A DNA stretch of 43,673 nt from Planctomycetota bacterium (GTDB taxonomy: Bacteria; Planctomycetota; Planctomycetia; Pirellulales; UBA7805), in NCBI GenBank assembly GCA_003389215.1, contig QQVP01000048.1, positions 1 to 43,673 on the forward strand, in the 5' to 3' direction. Below the pieces are notes generated by a model. That model was not told where the DNA came from, ran no database searches, and saw only the letters and a list, made by a program, of their open reading frames with translations. Made by a program: the position numbers and the translations under genes. Positions 34,246-43,153 of the stretch are shown piece after piece (the first letter of the stretch is position 1; each line of letters begins with the position of its first letter).

Positions 34246-35055
34246 ATGTCTGTCATCGACTTGACCAGCGCCCGCAACGACCGCGTCAAGGCGGCCAGCC
34301 AATTGCGGCGGCGCAAACACCGCAAGCAACAAGACCGCACCCTCATCGACGGCGTCCGCGAGATTGCGACCGCACTGGACGCGGGCGTCGAGATCGACGA
34401 AGTCTTCCTCTTTCCACCGCTCTGCCGAACGGACGCCGCGACCGAGCTGCTCGAGCGGTTGGAACAACTGCCGGCCATTCGCTATCGCGTCACGCGACCT
34501 CTGTTCGAGAAGCTGGCCTTCGGCGAGCGGACCGAAGGCGTGCTGGCCGTGGCCCGTACGCCGCAACGGTCGCTCGACGCAATTGAGCTGCCAGAGCGGC
34601 CGCTCGTCCTGGTGCTCGAGGCGGTGGAAAAGCCCGGCAACTTGGGCGCCGTGCTGCGCAGCGCCGAGGCCACGGGATGTGCCGCGGTCGTATTGGCCGA
34701 CGGACAAACCGATCTTTACAATCCGGCCGCGATTCGGGCCAGCCTGGGCGCGGTCTTCTGCCTCGCCGTGGCCGAAGCGACCAGCGAAGAGGTGCTCGAC
34801 TGGCTGCGCGAACAGTCGCTGCAAATCTTCGCGGCGCGGGTCGACGGCAGCGTGCCTTATACCGGCATCGACTTCACCGGTCCGGCGGCGATCGTGCTGG
34901 GCAGTGAAGAGGCCGGCCTGACGAGCAAGTGGATGGCCGACGATGTGACGCCCATTCATCTGCCGATGCGGGGGCGCGTCGATAGCCTAAACGTCTCTAC
35001 CACGGCCGCGGTGTTGGCCTACGAGGCGCAGCGGCAGCGTGCCGCGTCCCGCTAG
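34246..35055 (+). CDS. SpoU/TrmH-family RNA 2'-O-methyltransferase
   Basis: A 269-residue SPOUT enzyme adding a methyl group to a ribose 2'-OH in rRNA or tRNA. An N-terminal substrate-binding domain (RRRKHRKQQDRTLIDGVREI) precedes the knotted domain. That shows motif 1 EKPGNLGAVLRSAEATG at about 126-142, motif 2 IVLGSEEAGL near 214 and motif 3 LPMRGRVDSLNVSTTAAV near 240. ATG at 34246 (MSVIDLTSARNDRVK) is used; the frame is open much further upstream through the preceding gene, which is shadow sequence. The exact site cannot be assigned. Confidence 0.94.
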   Translation: MSVIDLTSARNDRVKAASQLRRRKHRKQQDRTLIDGVREIATALDAGVEIDEVFLFPPLCRTDAATELLERLEQLPAIRYRVTRPLFEKLAFGERTEGVLAVARTPQRSLDAIELPERPLVLVLEAVEKPGNLGAVLRSAEATGCAAVVLADGQTDLYNPAAIRASLGAVFCLAVAEATSEEVLDWLREQSLQIFAARVDGSVPYTGIDFTGPAAIVLGSEEAGLTSKWMADDVTPIHLPMRGRVDSLNVSTTAAVLAYEAQRQRAASR

Positions 35056-35162
35056 CGGGAAGGCCACGGCCGTTTCTGGTTGTGGTCGACCTCGATCGGT
35101 CCAATAATATAGAGAGGTTCAGGAGACCCGTTTGCGGTTCCGCGGGGAGCTTTCCGACGCAG

Positions 35163-37436
35163 ATGCAAAAGCCGGTGTCGTCCAACATCGAGAGTCCTGT
35201 CACCCAGCCGCTGGCGGCCGCCGTTGATTCGGGTGTCGCGGACGATGTCCTTTCGCAGCTACCCGCCATTCTGTGGACCATGGATGCCGAATGGCGGTTC
35301 ACGTCTTCGCGGGGCCGCGCGCTCGCTGGCCTGGGACTCCAGCAGAACGAGGTCGTCGGCCGCACGCTGTTCGAGTTTCTGGGCACCGACGAAGCCAATC
35401 ACCCGGCCATTCTCGCCCATCGCCAGGCCTTGGCCGGCGAGATGGTCCGCATGGAGGACCACTTCGGCCAACGCGACTACGATGTTACCGTCAGCCCGCT
35501 GCGAACTACCGCCGGCGAAGTCACCGGCGTGATTGGTCTGGCACTCGACATTACCTTGCGGCGGCGCATGGAACGGGCGTTTCGCGACACCGAACGCGAG
35601 CTGTTGGGCATGACGGTGGGGAGCCCCGACTATGTGCTGGAGATCGATTCCGAGGGTCGTATCCACGACGTCAATCGCACCTTTCCTCAGCTGAGCAAAG
35701 AGGATGTCATCGGGCGTCGGATTTACGATTGGATCGACGAGTCCGATATCGAGAAGACTCGTGATTTGGTGCGGGCCTGTTTCGAAACAGGCCAGGTCCA
35801 CCGCGAAGAGTTTGCCGTTTACGATCCCGATGGCAAGCGTCTCCTGTTCGACTCGCGATTGGGGCCGATTCGCGTCGACGGCCAGATCGTGGGGGCGGTG
35901 CTGATGTGCTTCGATCTGACGGGCCAGCGTGAGATCGAGGCCGACCTGCGCCGCAGCGAAGAACGCTTTCGACTGCTGGCCGAGAATATGCCGGGCGTCG
36001 TTTACCTTTGTCGCAACGACGAAACCTATTCGATGCTCTACCTGAACGATCCGGTCGAGGAAGTGACGGGCTACGCCAAGGAGGACTTCTTGTCGGGAGA
36101 GGTCAGCTTCGTCGATTTGTTTCACCCGGACGACGCCGCGGAAATCGAGCGACGGGTGGACCAGGCCATTGCCGAGCACAGCGCGTTTCACTTGAATTAT
36201 CGCATTCGTCACAAGTCGGGTCAGTACCGCTGGATCGAGGAGCGCGGGGTCGCCCTGAATCCCGAGCAAGATTCGTCGCTGTTGGTCGGCTACCTGGCCG
36301 ACGTGACCGAGCAGCGACGCGCCCGCGAAGAGCTGCAAACCGGTTACGAGGCCTTGCAGCGCGATTTGGCGGCCAGCGAGTCGATGATGCAGGACATTGT
36401 CGACAACACGACCGCGGTCGTTTACATGAAAGACCTGGAAGGCCGCTACTTGCTGGTGAATCGGCAGTTTCTCGATCTCTTCCACCTGAAGCTCGACAAC
36501 GTCATTGGCAAGACCGATCTCGATGTCTTCGACGAAGAGTTCGCGATCAAGTTCCGGAAGAACGATCGCGAAGTGATCGAGGCGGGCATTCCGCTGAAGT
36601 TCGACGAAGTCGCACCCCACGACGACGGGCCGCACAACTACATTTCCATCAAGCTGCCGCTCCGGGATGCCACCGGAAAGATCTACGCCATGTGCGGTAT
36701 TTCCACCGACATCACCGAGCGCATTCGTGCCGAGGCGGCGACGAAGAACGAGCAGGTGTTGCTCCGCAAGCTGCTCGCGGTGCAAGAGCAGGAGCGCCGC
36801 CTGATTGCCTACGAGATTCACGACGGCCTGATTCAGGACGTCGTCGGCGCCCAGATGATGATCGAGCGCGTCCACGAAAAGGAAGTTCCTGCCGACGGAA
36901 ACGGTCAGCACGGCGAAGGGGACGAGCGGGCCGATCAGCTCGAGGCCGCTCGCGGTCTGTTGGCCGGCGCCATCGACGAGGGTCGCCGCCTCATCAGTCA
37001 GCTGCGACCCCTGATTCTCGATGAGCAAGGCGTCATCGAGTCGATCAGCTATCTGGTCGAGGAGGGGCGCAAAGAAGGATTCAACGTCGAGTTCGAGCAC
37101 CGCACCGAGTTCGACCGCTTGCCGGCCCTGCTCGAAGGCACGATCTATCGCATCGTGCAGGAGGCGTTGACCAACGTCCGTCGTCACAGCCATGCGACCA
37201 ACGTCCAGGTACGCTTGACACAGCACGACGACCGGCTGCGACTGGAGATCATCGACGACGGTCGCGGCTTCGATCGCGCCGCCGTGCCAACCGATCGCTT
37301 CGGGATTCGCGGCATCCGCGAACGGGCTCGTTTGTTCGGCGGTACCGGCGCCGTGGAAAGCACGCCCGGCCAGGGTACTCACGTGTGGGTCGAATTGCCG
37401 ATCAGCGTGCTCGAGGAATCGCCGGGGGTATCGTAA
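35163..37436 (+). CDS. Multi-PAS sensor histidine kinase, NarL-type (HisKA_3)
   Basis: A 757-residue soluble kinase without membrane segments, so it senses an intracellular signal. Four PAS units lie at about 30-130, 146-262, 266-390 and 405-525. The third has the RHKSGQYRWIEERG PAC tail. The dimerisation helix carries His553 in YEIHDGLIQD, the HisKA_3 phospho-acceptor of NarX/DegS-like kinases. The ATPase domain runs from about 660, with the N-box Asn671 in EALTNVRRHSHATN, DDGRGF near 698 and a GIRGIRERARLFGG lid. A NarL-type regulator partner is expected, but none lies beside it. ATG 35163 is used; a GTG at 35082 adds 27 residues. Its stop codon abuts the sulfatase ATG. Confidence 0.92.
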   Translation: MQKPVSSNIESPVTQPLAAAVDSGVADDVLSQLPAILWTMDAEWRFTSSRGRALAGLGLQQNEVVGRTLFEFLGTDEANHPAILAHRQALAGEMVRMEDHFGQRDYDVTVSPLRTTAGEVTGVIGLALDITLRRRMERAFRDTERELLGMTVGSPDYVLEIDSEGRIHDVNRTFPQLSKEDVIGRRIYDWIDESDIEKTRDLVRACFETGQVHREEFAVYDPDGKRLLFDSRLGPIRVDGQIVGAVLMCFDLTGQREIEADLRRSEERFRLLAENMPGVVYLCRNDETYSMLYLNDPVEEVTGYAKEDFLSGEVSFVDLFHPDDAAEIERRVDQAIAEHSAFHLNYRIRHKSGQYRWIEERGVALNPEQDSSLLVGYLADVTEQRRAREELQTGYEALQRDLAASESMMQDIVDNTTAVVYMKDLEGRYLLVNRQFLDLFHLKLDNVIGKTDLDVFDEEFAIKFRKNDREVIEAGIPLKFDEVAPHDDGPHNYISIKLPLRDATGKIYAMCGISTDITERIRAEAATKNEQVLLRKLLAVQEQERRLIAYEIHDGLIQDVVGAQMMIERVHEKEVPADGNGQHGEGDERADQLEAARGLLAGAIDEGRRLISQLRPLILDEQGVIESISYLVEEGRKEGFNVEFEHRTEFDRLPALLEGTIYRIVQEALTNVRRHSHATNVQVRLTQHDDRLRLEIIDDGRGFDRAAVPTDRFGIRGIRERARLFGGTGAVESTPGQGTHVWVELPISVLEESPGVS

Positions 37437-39044
37437 ATGCGGCCGCCAGCTCCGCCGCGTGACGCCCAGCGCGGGCCAGACCGGACCGCCGCGGCGAGTC
37501 GCGTCCTGCGGCTCGTGGCTGCCATTTCGTTTTTGGGTACGGCGGCGACGGGTGTGACCGAGGGTCGTGCCCATGACGAGCCGTCACGTCCGCATATCGT
37601 CATCTATCTCGGCGACGATCACGGCCAGGAGTTTCTCGGCTGCTACGGCAACGAGGCGATTCGCACCCCGCACCTCGACGCGCTGGCCCGGGACGGCATC
37701 CGCCTGAACCGCGCCTTTGCGGTCACCTCGACCTGCACGCCTTCGCGGAGCGTGCTCTACACGGGGCTCTATCCGGCGGAGAACGGGTCGCTGGCGAATC
37801 ACACCAGCTGTCGCGACGACGTCCGCGCGCTGCCCGCCTACCTGCGGCCGCTCGGCTATCGCGTCGTGCTCGTCGGCAAGACCCACGTCGCCCCGCGCCG
37901 CGTGTTCGACTTCGAGCTCTTGCGGGCACAGCTGCCGCCGGGACCCGACGGTCCGCCCCGCTTTCGCTCGCCCGGTCTCGATATCGGCGTGGTCGAGCAG
38001 TTCCTCGGCGAGCATCGAGCCAGCAGCCCGAATCAGCCGCTGTGCCTGATTCTGGCCGACGACAATCCGCACGTCGTCTGGGAGAAGAACAAGATCTACG
38101 AGCCCGCCCGGCTGCCGCTCTCGCCGCGGATGGTCGACACGCCCAAGACCCGCGCGGCCCTGGCCAACTACTACCAGGACATCACCACGCTCGACGCGCG
38201 AATCGGTCGGCTGCGTGCCGCGCTCGATCGGCACGGCTACGCCCAAAACACGCTGTTCCTCTACACCTCCGATCAAGGTTCCGAGTGGCCCAAGAGCAAG
38301 TGGACGGTCTACGACGCGGGGCTGCGCGTGCCGTTCCTCGCCGTCTGGCCGGAGAAGATTCCCGCAGGCCGTACCACGAATGCCTTGGTCTCGTTCGTCG
38401 ATGTGCTGCCCACGCTGGTGGAAGCGGCCGGGGGCGATGCGGCTCAAATCGACGCAACCCCTGGCGGCACCGATCCTGGCGACGCCCGCGATGGCGACGC
38501 TCGCGACGGCGACGTAGCTGACGGCGACGTAGTTGTCGGCGATCGGGCCGACCCCTTCGCCGGTCGTAGCTTTCTCGCAGTGCTTCGCGGTGAACAGGAC
38601 ACGTTTCGCGAATTCGTTTACGGCACCCACACCGGCGACGGCCGCATGAACCTGTTTCCCCAGCGTTCGGTTCGCGGCGAGCGTTACAAGTACATCTTGA
38701 ACCTGCGGCCCGACGTGAAATGGAAGACTCACTTCACCGAGCTCGACGGCATCCCGCTCAGCCATCGCGACGTCTACGCCACCTGGCTCGACCGGGCCAA
38801 GACCGACGCCACGGCGGCCCGGCTCATCGATGCGATCGAGAACCATCCGGCCGAAGAGTTTTACGATCTCGAGGCCGATCCCGACGAGCTGGACAACCTT
38901 ATCGAGCGACCCGAACACGCCGGCCGCATCGCCGAGTACCGCGCGCGACTGGCCGCCTGGATGAAGGCGACCGGCGACGAAGGCCGGGCCACCGAGGCCC
39001 GCGAGGCAGAGCGACATCGTCGCGAACGACAACGCGGCCGCTAA
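37437..39044 (+). CDS. Secreted sulfatase
   Basis: A 535-residue exported sulfatase. The signal region spans about 18-45 (LRLVAAISFLGTAATG), after a Pro/Arg-rich n-region. The metal-binding IYLGDDHGQEFLGCYG is at about 56-71. The formylglycine motif CTPSR is at 100-104 with Cys100. VGKTHVAP, a second metal site in YTSDQGSEW and WKTHF follow. From about 345 to 375 an insert of five GD-x-x-D pentapeptides is encoded by a 15-bp tandem repeat. The ATG touches the kinase stop (TAA-ATG), so the two are likely cotranscribed and coupled. The substrate is unknown. A ceramidase-like gene follows after 123 bases. Confidence 0.93.
   Translation: MRPPAPPRDAQRGPDRTAAASRVLRLVAAISFLGTAATGVTEGRAHDEPSRPHIVIYLGDDHGQEFLGCYGNEAIRTPHLDALARDGIRLNRAFAVTSTCTPSRSVLYTGLYPAENGSLANHTSCRDDVRALPAYLRPLGYRVVLVGKTHVAPRRVFDFELLRAQLPPGPDGPPRFRSPGLDIGVVEQFLGEHRASSPNQPLCLILADDNPHVVWEKNKIYEPARLPLSPRMVDTPKTRAALANYYQDITTLDARIGRLRAALDRHGYAQNTLFLYTSDQGSEWPKSKWTVYDAGLRVPFLAVWPEKIPAGRTTNALVSFVDVLPTLVEAAGGDAAQIDATPGGTDPGDARDGDARDGDVADGDVVVGDRADPFAGRSFLAVLRGEQDTFREFVYGTHTGDGRMNLFPQRSVRGERYKYILNLRPDVKWKTHFTELDGIPLSHRDVYATWLDRAKTDATAARLIDAIENHPAEEFYDLEADPDELDNLIERPEHAGRIAEYRARLAAWMKATGDEGRATEAREAERHRRERQRGR
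38478..38552 (+). repeat. 15-bp tandem repeat inside the sulfatase gene
   Basis: Five head-to-tail units beginning GGCGAC or GGCGAT start at 38478, 38493, 38508, 38523 and 38538. They encode GDARD, GDARD, GDVAD, GDVVV and GDRAD. Units 1-2 and 3-4 are nearly identical pairs, which implies recent duplication. The array preserves frame and lies in a surface loop after the second metal site. Confidence 0.9.
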
Positions 39045-39167
39045 CATTTCGCGTCCGCCCGCGCGGAACTTGCAATGCCTCGAGCCGGGCGAGAGAATGC
39101 GCCGGAAGAGGAAACGGGGCCATCGCCTGGCGGCGGCCCCCACGATTGCCCGCGCGGAGAGCCGAAC

Positions 39168-40604
39168 ATGTCGCACTCAGCACAACCCGAAGCCGACGCT
39201 CGCGTTCCCAGAATCTCGCGGCGCACGTTCACCACGACTGCCGCCACGGCCGGCATGGCCGCCGCGGTCGGACTCGCACCCGCCGTGGCCCGCGCGGCGA
39301 CGGAACCCGAGCTTCGCGCCGGTGCCGGCGAGGTGAGCATTACGCCGCCCGAGGTGAGCGAACTCTTCCTCGTCGGCCCGAACAAGATGGCGACCGGCGT
39401 GAACGACCCGCTCTTTGCCCGCACGTTGGTCCTTGAATATGGTTCGACCCGGGTGGCGATCGTCACGACGGATCTCTTGGTCGTGCACATGCACTACAAC
39501 GACGAGCTGGTGGCCGCGGCGAGCCGCGCGACGGGAATCCCGGCCGAGCACGTCGTGATCAACACCCAGCACACGCACAGCGCTCCCATTCCCCGACTCG
39601 TCGCCGCCGCGCAAGAGCGACCCGAGAGCTGGCGCGACACGGAGTATTCCAAGTGGCTGCCCGAACAGATTGCCGCCTCGGCCAAGGCGGCCGTCGACGA
39701 TCTGCAGCCGGCCCAACTCCGCGCCGGTCGCGAGACGACGCAGATCGGCATGAACCGCCGCTACATGACCCGCACGCACGTGACGATGACCCCCAATCCC
39801 CACGGGGCGATCGTGCCTTGGGTCGACACGCTGGGCGCGTATGCCAAGAGTGACGGCAAACGGATCGCCGTGTTGTTTTCCTACGCCGCACATCCGGTGA
39901 TCATTCACGGCACCAGCACCCTGGTCAGCGGCGACTTTCCCGGTCTGGCCATCAAGCGGCTGCGTCATCGCTTTTCCGGCGGCACGGGCGAACTCGACGG
40001 CGTGTTCATGTTCGCCCAGGGCTGCGGCGGCAACATCAACGGCCATCCGCTCCGCGGCGGCATCGACGCCTGCAGCGTGGTGGGCGGCGAGCTGGCCTGG
40101 GCCGTCTCGCGCACGCAGTTGGCCGATCTGCCCAGCGGCCCGGTGCGGGTGGCTTCGACCGAGCTCGAGTTGCCGTTTCAAGATCCGCCCTCGGTGGCCG
40201 AGTGCCAGAAGTGGGTCGACAAGTTCCCCGAATCGCTGCCCCATCGCGAGGTACTCGAGATTGCCAAGCGCGGCCGCGTCGGCACGCTCCGCTATCCGAT
40301 TCGGGCGATCTCGATGGGCGACGAGCTGTGTATCGTCACGTTGGCCCACGAACCGTTTTGCGAGTATCAGCTCTTCGCGGTGGAAAAATCCCCCTTCAAG
40401 CACACGCTCGTGTTCGGCTACGTGCACGGGGTCGAGCAGTACATCGCCACCCGCAGCGCCTACGAGCTCGGCCTTCGCGGCGGTTACGAGGCCTCGCCCC
40501 ACGGGCATGCCTTGCAAAGCAAGCACCGCCTGGCCCTGCGGCCGGAGGTGGAAGAGATGATCCACGAGTCGACGGTCGGCGTGATGAAGCAGTTGACGGG
40601 GTAG
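39168..40604 (+). CDS. Tat-exported neutral/alkaline ceramidase-like enzyme
   Basis: A 478-residue protein of the neutral/alkaline non-lysosomal ceramidase N-terminal family, which cleaves the amide bond of ceramides; planctomycete members may act on other lipids. ATG at 39168 is set by GGAGA eight bases upstream. The N-terminus SRRTFTT with Arg18-Arg19 and an Ala-rich core to about 44 is a twin-arginine signal, so it is exported folded. Putative zinc ligands are in NTQHTHSAP and SYAAHPVIIHG. A nucleophile-type Ser254 lies in VSGDFPG. FAQGCGGNIN follows. The C-terminal beta domain of larger ceramidases is missing. It lies downstream of a sulfatase on the same strand. Confidence 0.88.
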   Translation: MSHSAQPEADARVPRISRRTFTTTAATAGMAAAVGLAPAVARAATEPELRAGAGEVSITPPEVSELFLVGPNKMATGVNDPLFARTLVLEYGSTRVAIVTTDLLVVHMHYNDELVAAASRATGIPAEHVVINTQHTHSAPIPRLVAAAQERPESWRDTEYSKWLPEQIAASAKAAVDDLQPAQLRAGRETTQIGMNRRYMTRTHVTMTPNPHGAIVPWVDTLGAYAKSDGKRIAVLFSYAAHPVIIHGTSTLVSGDFPGLAIKRLRHRFSGGTGELDGVFMFAQGCGGNINGHPLRGGIDACSVVGGELAWAVSRTQLADLPSGPVRVASTELELPFQDPPSVAECQKWVDKFPESLPHREVLEIAKRGRVGTLRYPIRAISMGDELCIVTLAHEPFCEYQLFAVEKSPFKHTLVFGYVHGVEQYIATRSAYELGLRGGYEASPHGHALQSKHRLALRPEVEEMIHESTVGVMKQLTG

Positions 40605-40666
40605 GTTGCCGCGGGCGTCCGCTTGCCTGTTCCACAGTCTTAATTCCTTGTGATGAATCTCCAGCC

Positions 40667-41242
40667 ATGAGCGAAAATCCCTACGAAGCACCGGCACTCG
40701 ACGTCGAACAAGTCGCGCCGCACAGTGGCCAGACCGAGAGCGCTGCGGAAGAGGTACGGCGGCGGTTGATTTCGCACGAGGCGTCGATCAAGTCGGTCGG
40801 TGTGCTCTTCTGGCTCGGCGGGGGCTTGGGAATTTTTGCCGTCGCGGCGATGCTCTTCTTCACACCGCAGGGAGCAGCGGGAATTCCGGGCGGATTGCCC
40901 GGGTCCTTCGAACTTGGGATCCTGGCCGTCATCGTCATGTTGGGAGCGTTTCAAATCTGGGTCGGCGTGGCGCTCCGCCGGCTCCAACCCTGGTCGCGCA
41001 TCGCTGGCGCCGTGTTGGCCGGGATGTCGTTGTTCTCCTTTCCGATCGGCACGATCATCGGGGGCTACGTCATCTACCTGTTGCTCGGCGCCAAAGGTGG
41101 CCAGGTCTTCAGCGCGGAGTACAAGCGGGTGATCGCGCTGACGCCGCACATTCGCCACCGCACCTCGCGCGTGCTCATCGTGTTGCTGTGCATTCTGCTG
41201 GCCGTGTTCGCGTTGGTCTTCGCAAGAATGATCCTCGGCTAA
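40667..41242 (+). CDS. Membrane protein with N-terminal NPYEAP motif, unknown function
   Basis: A 191-residue protein that starts MSENPYEAPALD. Short N-termini of the type NPY-x-(A/S)-P are common on planctomycete membrane proteins, by recollection. Hydrophobic segments lie at about 45-65, 83-105, 113-140 and 168-190. The rest of the longer frame, back to 40202, is shadow sequence overlapping the ceramidase gene. No catalytic motif is visible. The spacing of 62 bases from the ceramidase stop allows cotranscription. Confidence 0.8.
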   Translation: MSENPYEAPALDVEQVAPHSGQTESAAEEVRRRLISHEASIKSVGVLFWLGGGLGIFAVAAMLFFTPQGAAGIPGGLPGSFELGILAVIVMLGAFQIWVGVALRRLQPWSRIAGAVLAGMSLFSFPIGTIIGGYVIYLLLGAKGGQVFSAEYKRVIALTPHIRHRTSRVLIVLLCILLAVFALVFARMILG

Positions 41243-41425
41243 CGCCGACGCTCAAAGGCGTCGCGTCCGCGGCGTTGCTGGACCGGCCGCCGCTGTGAGG
41301 GCTACAATGGGGCCGTGGGCATTCTCTCGACGCGACGTGCAGGTCGGGCTGCGTGAGTCGCGATACCGTCCCATGTCGGGCGAGCGCCGCGGAGAGGGTG
41401 AACTGGACGGAATCAAGAAGTCGTC

Positions 41426-43153
41426 ATGATCCGCGCGCGAATACGATACCTCGTTCCATTGTTGTTGTTGGTGGTCCTGGGGGGCACGTTCGCCTGGCTG
41501 CGGTGGCGGCCCAGTCCGCCACTGGTCGTGGCCCGCGATACGACCTACCTGACCACCCATCTTCTCGACGACGGCGGGCCCGACTACTACGCCTATCTGC
41601 GCGAACGGAATCGCGAGGGCGTGACGCCCGAAAACAACGCGGCGGTCCTGATCGTCCAGGCGGTCGGGCCGCCAGAGTTGGCGCCGGAAGATCGCGAAGC
41701 GTGGTTCGCCGAGCTCGGCAGCGATCCGCTGCCGGAGGGTGGCGACTACCTGGTCGAGCCGAATGATGGAGAGTATCTACAGAGCGGCGCCTATTGGTGT
41801 ACCGACCAGTTTCTTGCCACGCTCGACGAGAATGACGACGAAGCCGTTGCCCTCGACGCCGCGGGCAACTTCGAGCGGCGTTACGAAGCTATCGTGCAGG
41901 CCGCCATGAAACAGCCTTGGACGCCGGCCGAGGTGCCGCCCTTGGCCGAGTGGCTCGAGCGAAGTCAGCCGCAGCTCGACCTGGTCGTCGCGGCGTCGCA
42001 GCGTGCGCGGTTCTACGATCCGATGGTGCCACGATCCTCGGGACGTGGGCAGATGCTTGAGGCTTTGCTGGCCATTAACGACAGGCTCCTTCTGGCGGCA
42101 CGGTGTCTCGCCGTCCGCGCGATGGGGCACGTAGGCGAGGGCCGCTTCCCGGAGGCCCAGCGGGACATCCTGGCGCTGCATCGGCTGGCGCGGCTTTTGG
42201 ATCAACCGCCGAATACCCTGATCGACCTTGTCATCTCGCGCAGCCTTGCCAAATTGGCGTGCGATGCACACATGGCGTTGGTATCCCGCCCGGACTGTCC
42301 GCCACAGATCGCGCTCGAATCCCTGCAGGCTCTGGAAAGCCTGAAGCCTGTCAGTGCGTTCGCCCATGCTCTTGACGAGTACGAGCGATTCTTGATGCTT
42401 GACACGGCGCTTGCTGCCGTTCGGGACCCTGAGTTCTTGGAAGCCATGTTCAATGTGAGCCCGCGGAGCCTTGCTGGTCAGTTCGCGGGCCTATCCTCGA
42501 TCGACGCGAACTACGTCCTGCGTGATCTCAATGCGATCTGCGACCAGATGGTGCAGATCGCACGCACCGAAGATCGGGACACAAAGATCCGCTTGGCTGC
42601 GCAGCTTGAAGACGCGGTGTTCGAGGCACCACGCAAGGATATCTCGACGCGCGTTCGTCGTTCCTTGGTCAGCCAACAATCCCGGTCGGAGGGGTTCAGT
42701 TACCTGCTTAAATTGATGATGGTGCCGGCCGTCAACGGGATGATTGACGTAGACGCGCGCATGGAGGTTGAGTTTCGCCGTCTCAAGGTCGCCTTCGCCT
42801 TGGCCCTCTACCGCGCCGACGAGGGCGAATATCCCGAGACGCTCGACGCCCTGGTGCCGGAGCTGCTCAACGAGCTGCCGGTCGACCTGTTCTCCGGCGA
42901 GGGGCTCAAGTACGAGCGGCGCGGCGATGGCTATCTACTCTACAGTGTCGGCCGCGACGGCATCGACCACGGCGGCCACGACGAAAGTGGTCAGGTCGTC
43001 GCCGGTGAGTGGGTCGCTGATCCCCTCGACGCCGACGAGCCATCTATCGACGAGCGCGATCTCGTCATTCGCGTGCCGGTGCCGCCGCTGGTGGTGCGCC
43101 ACGGCGAGGGCGACGCCAAGAAACCCGTTGCCGATGAAGATGCGAACGACTGA
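41426..43153 (+). CDS. Membrane-anchored protein with pseudopilin-like C-terminus, unknown function
   Basis: A 575-residue protein with one N-terminal membrane segment at about 8-25 and the remainder presumably periplasmic. Residues 40-430 are mainly helical with no recognised domain. The C-terminal section (about 445-520) reads YRADEGEYPETLDALVPELL and then GYLLYSVGRDGIDHGG, the segment typical of type II secretion pseudopilin C-termini. The protein lacks the GFTLIE pilin leader, so it is not a pilin. Related proteins occur in planctomycetes by recollection. The tail is acidic. The next gene overlaps its last 20 bases. Confidence 0.8.
   Translation: MIRARIRYLVPLLLLVVLGGTFAWLRWRPSPPLVVARDTTYLTTHLLDDGGPDYYAYLRERNREGVTPENNAAVLIVQAVGPPELAPEDREAWFAELGSDPLPEGGDYLVEPNDGEYLQSGAYWCTDQFLATLDENDDEAVALDAAGNFERRYEAIVQAAMKQPWTPAEVPPLAEWLERSQPQLDLVVAASQRARFYDPMVPRSSGRGQMLEALLAINDRLLLAARCLAVRAMGHVGEGRFPEAQRDILALHRLARLLDQPPNTLIDLVISRSLAKLACDAHMALVSRPDCPPQIALESLQALESLKPVSAFAHALDEYERFLMLDTALAAVRDPEFLEAMFNVSPRSLAGQFAGLSSIDANYVLRDLNAICDQMVQIARTEDRDTKIRLAAQLEDAVFEAPRKDISTRVRRSLVSQQSRSEGFSYLLKLMMVPAVNGMIDVDARMEVEFRRLKVAFALALYRADEGEYPETLDALVPELLNELPVDLFSGEGLKYERRGDGYLLYSVGRDGIDHGGHDESGQVVAGEWVADPLDADEPSIDERDLVIRVPVPPLVVRHGEGDAKKPVADEDAND

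Noticed and set aside
35259..37574. 771-codon minus-strand frame opposite the histidine kinase
   Set aside because: Shadow frame produced by high G+C third positions; the plus strand encodes clear PAS, HisKA_3 and ATPase motifs.
38478..38552. CRISPR-like spacing
   Set aside because: The repeats are contiguous 15-bp units in frame inside a gene, without spacers.
37584..40697. 530- and 506-codon minus-strand frames opposite the sulfatase and ceramidase genes
   Set aside because: Antisense to genes with full catalytic motifs; no recognisable domain of their own.
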